This document shows positions 24,674 through 33,409 of a stretch of DNA of 64,000 nucleotides, one piece after another. Under the pieces are notes generated by a model. The model worked only from the letters and a program-made list of their open reading frames with translations. It searched no databases and was not told the origin of the DNA. Each line of letters begins with the position of its first letter. Position 1 is the first letter of the stretch. The position numbers were made by a program, and so were the translations under genes. The DNA comes from RUG11894 sp964344335 (GTDB lineage: Bacteria; Bacillota; Clostridia; Peptostreptococcales; Anaerovoracaceae): positions 65,464 through 129,463 of the forward strand of contig CAYFMW010000001.1 of the NCBI GenBank assembly GCA_964344335.1, read 5' to 3'.

Positions 24674-25423
24674 ATGGCATACATTTATAAAAGAAGCGAG
24701 GGACTTCGGGATGTCCCCATGCATTATTGCCCCGGCTGCCATCACGGAATAGTTCACAAGCTCGTGGCCGAGGTTTTGGAAGAGATGAATCTGCTCGACG
24801 AAGTTATAGGAGTCTGCCCCGTAGGCTGCTCCGTATTCGCCGGCGACTATTTCAACTTCGATAATCAGGAGGCGGCTCACGGTCGCGCCCCCGCTGTGGC
24901 GACAGGTATTAAGCGAACCCATCCGAATCAGCCCGTGTTTACCTATCAAGGAGATGGAGATCTCGCTTCCATAGGAGCCGCCGAGATAGTGCATGCCGCG
25001 ATGAGGGGGGAGAAGTTTACGACCATCTTCATAAACAACGGAATTTACGGAATGACCGGCGGACAGATGGCTCCGACCACACTCGTAGGCATGAAGGCTT
25101 CGACCTGCCAGGACGGAAGAAGCGCCGAGCAGACCGGCATGCCCATACGCATGTCCGAAATGCTCGCGACTCTCGACGGCTGTGTATATGCCGAGCGCGT
25201 CTGCGTAACGGATATACCGAATCTGAACAAAGCGAAGAAGGCCATAAAAAAAGCTTTCGAGTATCAGATGGCGGATAAGGGTTTTACCTTTATAGAAGTC
25301 CTTTCGACCTGCCCGACCAACTGGGGAATGACCCCCCTCAAGGCCAATCAGTTCTTAAAAGAGCATATGGCGGCCTACTATCAGCTCGGAGTCGTAAAGG
25401 ATACTGCACAGGAGGTCAAATAA
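24674..25423 (+). CDS. vorA: 2-oxoacid:ferredoxin oxidoreductase beta subunit (TPP-binding)
   Basis: A 249-aa thiamine-diphosphate-binding subunit. The TPP/Mg motif is YQGDGDLASIGAAE near 94-107 with FINNGIYGMTGGQMAPTT completing the GDG-x(about 25)-N pattern. Cys residues in MHYCPGCHHGI and PVGCSVFAG probably ligate the internal [4Fe-4S] cluster. It starts 1 nt after the alpha subunit stop and its own stop overlaps the gamma ATG (TAATG), which indicates a tightly coupled operon. Confidence 0.93.
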   Translation: MAYIYKRSEGLRDVPMHYCPGCHHGIVHKLVAEVLEEMNLLDEVIGVCPVGCSVFAGDYFNFDNQEAAHGRAPAVATGIKRTHPNQPVFTYQGDGDLASIGAAEIVHAAMRGEKFTTIFINNGIYGMTGGQMAPTTLVGMKASTCQDGRSAEQTGMPIRMSEMLATLDGCVYAERVCVTDIPNLNKAKKAIKKAFEYQMADKGFTFIEVLSTCPTNWGMTPLKANQFLKEHMAAYYQLGVVKDTAQEVK

Positions 25424-25968
25424 TGAAGATTCAATTGACAGCTGCCGGTTTCGGCGGACAGGGTGCTCTCGCGATAGGCAAAAATCTGGTCGAGGCCGGA
25501 ATGAGAGAGGGGCTCGAAGTCACCTGGACTCCTTCCTACGGACCTGAAATGCGCGGTGGGACAGCCAATTGTTCCGTAGTAATTTCCGACAAGAGAATAG
25601 GATCTCCCGTATTTGCCCATCCGACCGATCTTATAGCTTTAAGTCTGCCCTCGCTGATTAAATTCGCCGACCATGTAGTCCCCGGAGGCAATATATTTGT
25701 AAACAGCTCCACCGTAAGCGAAAAAGTGGAGCGCAGCGATGTAAATGTGTATTACATTCCCTGCGGCGAGATAGCCGAAGAAGTAGGAAATCCCAAGGCC
25801 GTAAACATGGTCATGCTAGGGGCCTATGTCGGTGTTAGCGAAGTGGTAAAGGTGGAGACGGTTGAGGCCATAATACGCGAGATGTTTGCGGGAAGGAAAG
25901 AAAAATATATACCCGCCAATATCGCCGCTTTTCATAGCGGCATGGACTTTGTAAAAAAGCAGTCGTGA
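25423..25968 (+). CDS. 2-oxoacid:ferredoxin oxidoreductase gamma subunit
   Basis: A 181-aa gamma subunit with the standard start AAGFGGQGALAIGKNLVEA and YGPEMRGGTANCSVVISD. It completes the four-subunit oxidoreductase with the ferredoxin, alpha and beta genes directly upstream, and likely holds the CoA-binding part. Its stop codon is followed by 90 nt that include TATATAATATAT, which could be a -10 element for an internal promoter before ilvE, though no good -35 is seen. Confidence 0.93.
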   Translation: MKIQLTAAGFGGQGALAIGKNLVEAGMREGLEVTWTPSYGPEMRGGTANCSVVISDKRIGSPVFAHPTDLIALSLPSLIKFADHVVPGGNIFVNSSTVSEKVERSDVNVYYIPCGEIAEEVGNPKAVNMVMLGAYVGVSEVVKVETVEAIIREMFAGRKEKYIPANIAAFHSGMDFVKKQS

Positions 25969-26058
25969 ACGAAAGTAGGGGCTCAATCAAAGCCTTTATA
26001 TAATATATCAATTAATTGCAAAGTAACAGAAACTTAATAGCTAATAAGGGAGACTAAA

Positions 26059-27129
26059 ATGCTCGACATAAAAGTAGTTCGCAATAACAATCCTAAAACT
26101 AAACCTGGAAAAGATGAGCCTCTGGGCTTCGGGACCCTGTTCACGGACCACATGTTCGTCATGGACTACGATGAGGGCCGGGGATGGCACGACGCACGCA
26201 TAGTGCCATACGACAAGCTTAGTCTGTCTCCGGCTTGTTCCGTTTTGCATTACGGACTCGAGGTATTCGAGGGGCTCAAGGCATACAAGGCGGTGGACGG
26301 CAGGGTGCTGCTCTTTCGGCCCGACAGAAACGGAAAGCGCATGTACGATTCCTGCGAGAGGCTGTGCATGGCGCCCGTACCTGTCGAAGACTTCGTTCAG
26401 GCGGTCAGGACACTTGTTGAAATAGATAAGGATTGGATACCGACAGGCGAGGGCGCATCTCTCTACATAAGACCCTTCGTTATAGCGGTCGACCCCTACC
26501 TCGGTGTAGGTAAGTCCAGCCACCATCAGTTTATCATCATCCTCTCGCCCAGCGGACTCTACTATCCCGAGGGATTAAAGCCCGTCGGAATCTGGATCGA
26601 AGACGAATATGTCAGAGCCGTAAGGGGCGGAATAGGCGCCGCAAAGACCGGAGGCAACTACGCCGCCAGCATCCTCGCTCAGTATCTGGCCAATAAGGGC
26701 GGCTACAGTCAGGTCCTATGGCTCGACGGCGTCGAAAGAAAATATGTGGAAGAAGTCGGCGCTATGAACATTTTCTTCAAGATAGACGGCAAAGTAGTCA
26801 CTCCGATGCTCCAGGGGAGCATACTTCCCGGAATTACCAGAGCCACCGTCATAGATCTTTGCAAGGATATGGGCTACGAGGTCGAGGAGCGCAAGATTTC
26901 CGCTCAGGAACTCGCAGATGCGCATAAGGCCGGAAAGCTCGAGGAAATCTGGGGAACGGGCACTGCTGCCATAATCTCCGCCGTCGGCCGTCTTAAGTGG
27001 GGCGACGATGTCATGATAATCAATAATAATGAAGTCGGCCCGCTCAGCCAAAAGCTGTACGATACCATAACCGGCATACAGACCGGCCGTATCGAAGATA
27101 AGAAAGGCTGGACGCTCGAAGTTTGCTAA
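26059..27129 (+). CDS. ilvE: Branched-chain amino acid aminotransferase
   Basis: A 356-aa class IV PLP aminotransferase (EC 2.6.1.42) that interconverts Val, Leu and Ile with their 2-oxoacids, using 2-oxoglutarate/glutamate. GAAKTGGNYAASI holds the PLP Lys and EEVGAMNIFF is the class IV cofactor loop. It resembles the longer, eukaryote-like BCAT type (about 355 aa) and not the 300-aa E. coli type. With the Vor enzyme upstream and ptb/buk downstream it most likely works in the degradative direction. Here it also links branched-chain nitrogen to glutamate, the substrate of the glutamate mutase pathway. Confidence 0.95.
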   Translation: MLDIKVVRNNNPKTKPGKDEPLGFGTLFTDHMFVMDYDEGRGWHDARIVPYDKLSLSPACSVLHYGLEVFEGLKAYKAVDGRVLLFRPDRNGKRMYDSCERLCMAPVPVEDFVQAVRTLVEIDKDWIPTGEGASLYIRPFVIAVDPYLGVGKSSHHQFIIILSPSGLYYPEGLKPVGIWIEDEYVRAVRGGIGAAKTGGNYAASILAQYLANKGGYSQVLWLDGVERKYVEEVGAMNIFFKIDGKVVTPMLQGSILPGITRATVIDLCKDMGYEVEERKISAQELADAHKAGKLEEIWGTGTAAIISAVGRLKWGDDVMIINNNEVGPLSQKLYDTITGIQTGRIEDKKGWTLEVC

Positions 27130-27145
27130 ACTTAAGGAGACTTAA

Positions 27146-28054
27146 ATGATTTTATCTTTGAATGAGGTCGTCGAAAAAGCCCGCGGACTTAAAAGCGGAA
27201 CCATTGCGGTTGCAGTAGCCCAAGACGATGTTGTTATAGAGGCCGTCTGTGCCGCGCGAGAAATAGGTTTGGCGGAAGCGCTTCTCGTAGGAGACGCGGA
27301 CGAGATAAAAAGGATTGCGGACGATATAGCTGCCGACATAAGCACCTTTGAAATCGTAGATGTAAAAGATAAAAACGAAGCGGCCCGCAAAGCTGTAGAG
27401 CTCGTCTCCTGCGGAAGAGCCAATATGCTGATGAAGGGTATTATCAACACCGCCTCGTTCCTTCACGCCGTGCTGGACAAGGAGCTGGGTCTTCGCAAGG
27501 GCAGATTTATGTCGCATGCAGGTGTCTTTGAAGTGCCTCATTTAGACAGGCTCATTTTTATCACCGATGCGGCATTCAATATAGCTCCCGGCCTTCAGGA
27601 AAAAGCCCGGATTATTGACAATGCTGTCGGTCTTGCAAGGGCCGTGGGCATAGATGTGCCGAAGGTTGCGGCTCTTTGCGCGGTCGAGCTGGTAAACCCC
27701 GACATGCCGGCCACCTTGGATGCGGCAGCTCTTGCCAAGATGTGCGAGAGAGGCCAGATTAAGAACTGCGTGGTCGACGGACCTTTGGCCATGGACAATA
27801 TTCTTTCCCAGGAAGCTGCAAAGCATAAGGGTTTAGGCGGAGCTGTTGCGGGTCGGGCCGACATAATCCTTGTTCCGAACATCGAAACAGGGAATGCGGT
27901 TTGGAAGACATTGAGTTTTGCCGGACGCTTCAAATGCGCCGGAATTTTGATCGGAGCTGCTGCTCCCGTCATTATGACATCGAGGGCGGACGATTTCGAA
28001 ACAAAACTCTTCTCGATAGCCCTCGCAGCTCTCGCGGCGAATTTCAATGGATAG
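27146..28054 (+). CDS. ptb: Phosphate butyryltransferase (phosphate acyltransferase)
   Basis: A 302-aa member of the phosphate acetyl/butyryltransferase family (EC 2.3.1.19) that swaps CoA for phosphate on butyryl-CoA or branched-chain acyl-CoA. Family features include MLMKGIINTASFLHAVLD and MSHAGVFEVP, and near the C-terminus DIILVPNIETGNA. AAGGAG precedes the ATG by 6-7 nt. It is directly followed by buk with a gap of under 10 nt. The pair gives one ATP per acyl-CoA. Context suggests isobutyryl-, isovaleryl- and 2-methylbutyryl-CoA as substrates alongside butyryl-CoA. Confidence 0.95.
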   Translation: MILSLNEVVEKARGLKSGTIAVAVAQDDVVIEAVCAAREIGLAEALLVGDADEIKRIADDIAADISTFEIVDVKDKNEAARKAVELVSCGRANMLMKGIINTASFLHAVLDKELGLRKGRFMSHAGVFEVPHLDRLIFITDAAFNIAPGLQEKARIIDNAVGLARAVGIDVPKVAALCAVELVNPDMPATLDAAALAKMCERGQIKNCVVDGPLAMDNILSQEAAKHKGLGGAVAGRADIILVPNIETGNAVWKTLSFAGRFKCAGILIGAAAPVIMTSRADDFETKLFSIALAALAANFNG

Positions 28055-28063
28055 GTGTCGTGC

Positions 28064-29131
28064 ATGGAATTTAAACAGCTCGTTATAAACCCCGGCTCCA
28101 CCTCTACAAAAATTGCGGTTTATCGTAACGAAGAGCCTATTTTTACCGAAACTCTCCGCCACAGCGCCGAGGAAATCGCTCGCTATGGCTCCATAGTGGG
28201 GCAAAAGGATTTCCGAAAGGATATTATAGTGCATTTTCTTTCGGAAAAGGGGGTTGATGTAAAGAGTTTCGACGCGGTAGTAGGCAGGGGCGGCTTGTTG
28301 AAGTCCATACCCGGCGGAACATATATAGTGAACGATGCCCTTTTAAGAGACCTTGAAATTGGTGTCAACGGCCAACACGCCTCCAATCTCGGCGGCATAC
28401 TCGCTTCCGAGATAGCCGCGGAGGTCGGCTGCCCTGCCTATATTCTGGATCCGGTCGTGGTGGATGAAACTTTGGAGATGACGAAGATTACGGGGATATC
28501 CGAAATTAAGAGAGTCCCCATATCCCATCCCCTCAACCAGAAGGCAGTGGCAAGGAGATACGCCGCGGAACGCTCCCGTAAATATGAGGAGATAGATGTA
28601 ATAGTAGCTCACATGGGAGGGGGCATCAGCGTAGGAGCCCACCGCAAGGGGCAGATTATCGATGTAAACAACGCTCTCAGCGGAGAAGGACCTATCGCTC
28701 CGGAAAGGGCCGGAACCATACCTGCGGAATCTCTCGCGGAGCTCTGCTTCAGCGGGAAATACAGCCTTCAGGAAATTAAGTCACTAATATACGGCAAGGG
28801 TGGAATAGTAGCACTTCTGGGCACCAATGACATAAGGGAACTCGTGTCTCGGGCGGAAACGGACGAAAGAGCGGCTGTGCTTCTTGAGGCTTTCTGCTAT
28901 CAGATAGCCCGTGCCATAGGAGGATACGCCGTCATCCTTAAAGGCAGGGCGGAGGCTATAATACTCACCGGAGGCGTAGCTTACAGCGAAGTTGTCACCT
29001 CCAAAATAAGCGAGTATGTCAGCTGGATAGCCCCTGTGGTCGTCTACCCCGGAGAGGACGAAATGCTCGCGCTCGCTCAGGGCGGGCTGCGCTGCCTCAG
29101 AGGCGAAGAGACTGCTAAGGTCTATGTTTAG
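28064..29131 (+). CDS. buk: Butyrate kinase / branched-chain fatty acid kinase
   Basis: A 355-aa acetokinase-superfamily enzyme (EC 2.7.2.7 or 2.7.2.14) that makes ATP from acyl phosphate. The start LVINPGSTSTKIAVYRNE is the phosphate-1 loop, HMGGGISVGAHRKG the phosphate-2 loop and ILTGGVAYSE the adenosine site. ATG 28064 is preferred to a GTG at 28055 because AGGTG lies 6 nt before it. A strong terminator follows. It is the last gene of the operon and converges with the hydro-lyase genes. Confidence 0.95.
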   Translation: MEFKQLVINPGSTSTKIAVYRNEEPIFTETLRHSAEEIARYGSIVGQKDFRKDIIVHFLSEKGVDVKSFDAVVGRGGLLKSIPGGTYIVNDALLRDLEIGVNGQHASNLGGILASEIAAEVGCPAYILDPVVVDETLEMTKITGISEIKRVPISHPLNQKAVARRYAAERSRKYEEIDVIVAHMGGGISVGAHRKGQIIDVNNALSGEGPIAPERAGTIPAESLAELCFSGKYSLQEIKSLIYGKGGIVALLGTNDIRELVSRAETDERAAVLLEAFCYQIARAIGGYAVILKGRAEAIILTGGVAYSEVVTSKISEYVSWIAPVVVYPGEDEMLALAQGGLRCLRGEETAKVYV

Positions 29132-29156
29132 TTCCTAATCCCTGTCCCGAAAATCG

Positions 29157-29184
29157 AAGCGGCTGCGCTCGGACAGCCGCTTTT
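29157..29184. terminator. Terminator between buk and the convergent hydro-lyase operon
   Basis: A 9-bp stem, AAGCGGCTG / CAGCCGCTT, with a 10-nt region between the arms is followed by TTAGTTTT on the plus strand. It lies 25 nt after the buk stop and 8 nt beyond the minus-strand stop. Confidence 0.8.
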
Positions 29185-29192
29185 AGTTTTGT

Positions 29193-29768
29193 CTATATAT
29201 TGATTTTTGTATAAAAACATGTAAGATAATCGTTCCTGCCCCACTCGTAGAGGTCTCTGCCATCGCAGTCAATTATTACCGTCGCCGGGAAGTCCTCGAC
29301 TTCGAGCCTTCTTATCGCCTCGGCCTGAAGGTCCTCGTAGGCGACTACTTCCGATTTTTTAATGCTCTTGGATAGCAGCGCGCCCGCGCCGCCGATGGCG
29401 CCGAAGTAGACGCATCCGTGCTTCTTCATCGCCTCGACTACGGTTTTACCGCGCTTGCCTTTGCCTATCATGCCTGTGAGCCCCTGCTCTATGAGTGCGG
29501 GGCTGTAGGCATCCATCCTGTAGGAAGTCGTCGGTCCCGCGGAGCCTATGGGCTGGCCCGGCTTTGCGGGGGAGGGTCCTACGAAGAATATTATCTGATT
29601 CTTAAGGTCCACGGGGAGTGGCTTGCCCTCGTCGATTAAATCGCAGAGCCTCTTGTGAGCCGCATCGCGCGCAGTGTATATAACTCCGCTTATAAGCACC
29701 GCATCTCCGCTCTTTAAGCTGCGGGCGGTTTCGGGGGTCATAGGTGTTGTAATTCTTATCGCTTCCAT
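29193..29768 (-). CDS. Two-subunit Fe-S hydro-lyase, beta subunit (fumarase/mesaconase type)
   Basis: A 191-aa C-terminal-type subunit of class I fumarases and tartrate dehydratases. ITTPMTPETARSLKSGDAVL and FFVGPSPAKPGQPIGSAGPT are typical, the latter forming the substrate-binding loop with SYRMD, and IGKGKRG follows. Its start directly abuts the alpha stop codon. Next to the citFED genes it is best read as half of mesaconase, (S)-2-methylmalate dehydratase (EC 4.2.1.34), hydrating mesaconate to citramalate. Fumarase activity is possible instead or as well. Confidence 0.9.
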   Translation of the reverse strand: MEAIRITTPMTPETARSLKSGDAVLISGVIYTARDAAHKRLCDLIDEGKPLPVDLKNQIIFFVGPSPAKPGQPIGSAGPTTSYRMDAYSPALIEQGLTGMIGKGKRGKTVVEAMKKHGCVYFGAIGGAGALLSKSIKKSEVVAYEDLQAEAIRRLEVEDFPATVIIDCDGRDLYEWGRNDYLTCFYTKINI

Positions 29769-30611
29769 CTACAGAACCTCCGTCATATGTCTTGCTACAT
29801 GGCAGTTGATATTCACCGCGACCGGCAGGCCGGCGATATGAGTCGGCATGGTCTCGATGTTCACGGCAAGAGCGGTAGTCTCTCCGCCGAAGCCCTGAGG
29901 GCCTATTCCGAGAGCATTTACACGCTCGAGGAGCTCCTCTTCCATATCCGCATAATATTTCTTCGGGTTCCTCTCGTCCAGAGGCCTTATCGCGGCCTTT
30001 TTTGCAAGGAGCGCTGCCTTGTCGAAGGTTCCGCCTATACCTACGCCGACAACTATCGGCGGGCAGGGGTTAGGTCCGGCCATTTCCACAGTTTCGAGTA
30101 CGAATTTCTTTACACCTTCCACTCCGTCCGATACCTTAAGCATAGCGAGGCGGCTCATGTTTTCGGAGCCGAAGCCCTTGGGTGCCACGGTAATCTTAAG
30201 TTCGTCGCCCGGCTTTATGTCGTAGTAGATCATCGCGGGAGTATTATCCAGCGTGTTCTTGCGCTCACCGAGCGGCTCGGCAACGCAGGACTTGCGAAGG
30301 TAGCCTTCGGTATATCCGCGGCGCACCCCCTCGTTTACGGCATCCTCTATCGAACCCTTAACATGAACCTCCTGGCCTATCTCGATAAAGACGCAGGCGA
30401 GTCCCGTATCCTGGCATATCGCCATCTCGTCTTCTTCGGCAATCTTGTAATTATCTATTATCTTGCCGAGTATATCCTGCGCAATGGGCCAGGGTTCGCA
30501 TCCATGCGCGCATTCGATACAATTGCGCACATCGCGGGGAAGATTCCTGTTGGCCTCGATGCACATGCGCGCGACCGCATCTGTTATATGTTTTGAATCT
30601 ATCTCTCTCAT
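29769..30611 (-). CDS. Two-subunit Fe-S hydro-lyase, alpha subunit (fumarase/mesaconase type)
   Basis: A 280-aa subunit that carries the [4Fe-4S] cluster of class I hydro-lyases. AICQDTGLACVFIEIG and NPCPPIVVGVGIGGTFDKAA are the diagnostic blocks. Cys residues in the first block, in RNCIECAHGCEPW and in NPCPP are the cluster ligand candidates. The ATG at 30611 has GGAGAC about 6 nt upstream, better than the in-frame codon at 30635. With the beta subunit it fills the mesaconate-to-citramalate step that the window otherwise lacks. That specificity is inferred from context. Confidence 0.9.
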   Translation of the reverse strand: MREIDSKHITDAVARMCIEANRNLPRDVRNCIECAHGCEPWPIAQDILGKIIDNYKIAEEDEMAICQDTGLACVFIEIGQEVHVKGSIEDAVNEGVRRGYTEGYLRKSCVAEPLGERKNTLDNTPAMIYYDIKPGDELKITVAPKGFGSENMSRLAMLKVSDGVEGVKKFVLETVEMAGPNPCPPIVVGVGIGGTFDKAALLAKKAAIRPLDERNPKKYYADMEEELLERVNALGIGPQGFGGETTALAVNIETMPTHIAGLPVAVNINCHVARHMTEVL

Positions 30612-30668
30612 TTTGTCTCCTATGTAGAAGTTCAAGGCACATCGTCTATCAGCGATTAACTTTTGTTG

Positions 30669-32072
30669 CTACTTAACTTGGTAGATGCTGTCTATCTTGC
30701 TGCCGTCGCGATAGATTATCTCGGCAATCTCGCGTTCGCCCTTTTCGAGCCCTGCAGGCACTCCGCAGAGTTTTTCGGCTTCCGCCTTCAGATCGTGGAT
30801 ATCCGCGACCTTAATTCCCGCATCTTTCAGCCTCTCTGCAAGCTCCTTTCTTGCGGGGTTTACCGCGACACCCTTCTGGGTGACCAGAACATCTATGGTC
30901 TTGCCCGGTGTGCTGATGCAGAAGACGCGGTCTTTAACTATCGGCAGACGCGCCCTCGAAAGCGGAGCGATTATCATGGAGAGCTTCGCCCCCGCAGCCG
31001 TGTCGCTGTGACCGCCGCTTCCGCCCATAATCTTACCGTTGGAATCCGTGTGCACATTTACATTGAAGTCCGTATCTATCTCGGTCGCGCCGAGGATTAC
31101 GACATCCAGCGAGTCCACCGCCGCGGATTTAGCATCGGGCGACGCGTACATCATGGCGGAAACTTCCGTGTGCAGGGGGTTTTCCCTCAGCGACTCCACC
31201 GCCTTCAGGTCGAAGCACTGCACATCGATTAGGCTCTCGAAGCAGCCTTCGTTAAGCATTTCGACCATGTATCCGGTTATGCCGCCGCAGCCGAAGCTTC
31301 CTCGAATGTTTTTCTTGAGCATTATATCCTTCAGGAACTGAGCCGCCGCAAGGGACGCTCCTCCGGCGCCGGTCTGGAACGAAAAACCGTCCCTTAAAAG
31401 TCCGCTCGCCTCTATAACCTTGGTCGCGGTCTGCGCCATCACGAGGCCGACCGGATCCCGGGTAATCCTCGTCGTGCCGGAAACTATCCCCGCGGGATTT
31501 CCGATCTCGGGCACCTCGACCACCAAGTCGACATAGGTCTCGTCTATCGAGCGCATCGCGAGCGGGTGCGGAACGAGATTGTCAGTAACGAGCACGACCT
31601 TCTTCGCATGCATGGCATCCGCAAAGGCGTAGCCCAAAGAGCCGCAGGCGGATTTTCCGAGTTTTCCCGTAAAGTTGCCCATCTCGTCGGCCGCAGGTGC
31701 CGCGATAAATGCGACATCTATAGGAGTGCTGCCGTTTACGATATCCGCTGCCCTTCCTCCGTGGGTGCGGAACTGCACGGGCTTCTCCATGAGCCCACCG
31801 CTTACGAGGCTGCCGAGCGCGGAGCTCATATAGTTTGTGAGCAGCTCCGTTACGACACCGTTCTTTATATGTTCAGCCAGAGGCAGATGGCAATCGAAAA
31901 GCGAACTCGCGTTTACGGACAAATCCTTTATGCCCATTTCGGCGATTTCGTCCATAACCATGTTCAGCACATAGTCGCCGTTTCGTAGGTGGTGGTGGAA
32001 GGAAATCCTGTCTCCGTCTTTAAGTCCTGCGAGCTTTATGGCTTCGCGCAGGCTTTTTACAAGTTTGTTCAC
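30669..32072 (-). CDS. citF: Citrate/citramalate lyase alpha subunit (acyl-ACP transferase)
   Basis: A 467-aa CoA-transferase-like subunit that swaps the acetyl group of acetyl-ACP for the incoming citrate or (S)-citramalate. DRISFHHHLRNGDYVLN near the N-terminus and GGIDTHSDTAAG-like GGSGGHSDTAAGAKL near 350 are family blocks. It is about 40 aa shorter than enterobacterial CitF. It begins exactly where citE ends. Given glutamate mutase, Mal and the mesaconase-like genes nearby, citramalate (EC 4.1.3.22 complex) is the more likely substrate than citrate. Confidence 0.93.
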   Translation of the reverse strand: MNKLVKSLREAIKLAGLKDGDRISFHHHLRNGDYVLNMVMDEIAEMGIKDLSVNASSLFDCHLPLAEHIKNGVVTELLTNYMSSALGSLVSGGLMEKPVQFRTHGGRAADIVNGSTPIDVAFIAAPAADEMGNFTGKLGKSACGSLGYAFADAMHAKKVVLVTDNLVPHPLAMRSIDETYVDLVVEVPEIGNPAGIVSGTTRITRDPVGLVMAQTATKVIEASGLLRDGFSFQTGAGGASLAAAQFLKDIMLKKNIRGSFGCGGITGYMVEMLNEGCFESLIDVQCFDLKAVESLRENPLHTEVSAMMYASPDAKSAAVDSLDVVILGATEIDTDFNVNVHTDSNGKIMGGSGGHSDTAAGAKLSMIIAPLSRARLPIVKDRVFCISTPGKTIDVLVTQKGVAVNPARKELAERLKDAGIKVADIHDLKAEAEKLCGVPAGLEKGEREIAEIIYRDGSKIDSIYQVK

Positions 32073-32951
32073 TTATTCGTCCTCCCTTCCTAGACCCAGG
32101 GCTTCGGCCATCTTTATGGTCTGCTCCGCCCTCATAACTATGGGCTTGTCTATCATCTTGCCTCTAAGCGCGACGGCTCCTCTGCCCTGCTCTTTTGCCA
32201 GCCTTATGGCCTTGATAACCTCGTAGGCATAGTCTATCTCCTTTTCGCTCGGGCTGAAGGCCTCGTTTATCGCATCCAGATGCCTAGGAGAGATGGACGC
32301 CTTTCCTGTAAAGCCCAGAGCCTTGGCAAAAGCCGCATCCGCTCTTATACCCTCGTCGTCGTTTACATCGGTGAAGGGGGTATCGTAGGCATCCTTGCCC
32401 GCGGCGCGCGCCGCCATCACTATTCGGCCTCTGGCGTAGAATATCTCCTTGCCTTCCTTCGTCCTCTCGCAGCGAAGGTCTGCAGACAGATCCTCAGCGC
32501 CGAGGAAGATCGCCACGACTCTGTCGGATGCCGAGGTTATCTCGTAGGCGTTTTCGATGCCGAGGGCGGTTTCAATCAGCGGCATCAACCGGACTGAATT
32601 TTTCTCCATGCCGAGCCTTTCTTCGGCCTCGCTCATGTAGGAGTCGAACTGCAGTACATCCTCCGCGCAGGAAGTCTTCGGAGTCATTATCAGCTCGGGC
32701 CTGCAGGGCATCATCTCGTCCAAATCCTTCTTCCAGTAGGGCGTGTCGAGAGAATTTATCCTTATAATCTTTTCTATGCCGCGAAACTCCAAGGTCTTAA
32801 GGGCATTGCGAACGAGAACCCTCGCAGCATCCTTTTGGTCGGGAGCGACGGCATCTTCGAGGTCGAGAATTATTGCATCCGCCCCGAGGGAATCTCCGTT
32901 GAGTATAAGGTTCGGCGTGTTTCCCGGCAGAAACAGCATGGATCTACGCAT
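32073..32951 (-). CDS. citE: Citrate/citramalate lyase beta subunit (acyl lyase)
   Basis: A 292-aa HpcH/HpaI-family aldolase-like subunit that splits citryl- or citramalyl-ACP into acetyl-ACP plus oxaloacetate or pyruvate. RRSMLFLPGNTPNLI opens the barrel. DAIILDLEDAV and LMPLIETALGIENAYEI hold the acidic and Arg residues that bind Mg. The ATG at 32951 has AGGAGGAG just upstream, better than the in-frame codon at 32975. It overlaps citD by 8 bp. The distinction between oxaloacetate and pyruvate as product cannot be read directly. Confidence 0.94.
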   Translation of the reverse strand: MRRSMLFLPGNTPNLILNGDSLGADAIILDLEDAVAPDQKDAARVLVRNALKTLEFRGIEKIIRINSLDTPYWKKDLDEMMPCRPELIMTPKTSCAEDVLQFDSYMSEAEERLGMEKNSVRLMPLIETALGIENAYEITSASDRVVAIFLGAEDLSADLRCERTKEGKEIFYARGRIVMAARAAGKDAYDTPFTDVNDDEGIRADAAFAKALGFTGKASISPRHLDAINEAFSPSEKEIDYAYEVIKAIRLAKEQGRGAVALRGKMIDKPIVMRAEQTIKMAEALGLGREDE

Positions 32952-33222
32952 CTTCTCCTCCTTTCGCCCTCGCAATCAGGGTTTCGAGCCTCGCTCTTAA
33001 GGTACACTCGAGCGCACCCTTATCTATCATGTTAAGTTTGGCGTTCTCGATGCCGGATTCGCTTAGCATTTCAGCCGCGAGCGCCCGTATCGAGTCTCCG
33101 AACTGCCTTTCGACCACGGATTGCAGAACTATTTCTATCCCCTCGTCCGCAGGTTCCAGCTCCATATATACATCGCTGGATTCCAATGTCCCGCAGGAGG
33201 CTTTACAAATTTTAAAACGCAT
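32944..33222 (-). CDS. citD: Citrate/citramalate lyase acyl carrier protein (gamma subunit)
   Basis: A 92-aa carrier that bears the phosphoribosyl-dephospho-CoA prosthetic group. The CGTLESSDVYMEL block matches CitD, and Ser15, the first Ser of LESSD, aligns with the modified Ser14 of Klebsiella CitD. GGAAGGA is 5 nt before the ATG. It is the first gene of the minus-strand citDEF-hydro-lyase operon and has a near-consensus promoter. CitC (4908-5873) would charge the group with acetate. CitG/CitX, which build it, must lie elsewhere. Confidence 0.93.
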   Translation of the reverse strand: MRFKICKASCGTLESSDVYMELEPADEGIEIVLQSVVERQFGDSIRALAAEMLSESGIENAKLNMIDKGALECTLRARLETLIARAKGGEDA

Positions 33223-33252
33223 GACATCCTTCCTTTCGATTAAGATTATTCA

Positions 33253-33281
33253 ATTATATATTGTATTTTTAGGCCTTTCAA
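33253..33281 (-). promoter_or_regulatory. Sigma-A promoter of the citDEF-hydro-lyase operon
   Basis: On the minus strand there is TTGAAA, a 17-nt spacer and a perfect TATAAT, ending 31 nt before the citD start. Confidence 0.8.
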
Positions 33282-33409
33282 CCACTACGGGTCTTTTCAA
33301 TTTGAAGTGGAATAAGGTATACTGTTATTTGGTAGAAATTGCAATCAGAGGGGGGGTGCGGCACCCTGCAGGCTTCCATACCTGCGCAGAATTGCCGCGG
33401 GAGGAAAAC

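Noticed and set aside
25969..26058. T-box leader before ilvE
   Set aside because: Only 90 nt are available, with no T-box sequence and no terminator.
32944..33409. Upstream extension of the P-loop gene back to about 33029
   Set aside because: The extra residues run through citD on the other strand and its promoter, and ATG 33410 has a good GGGAGG.
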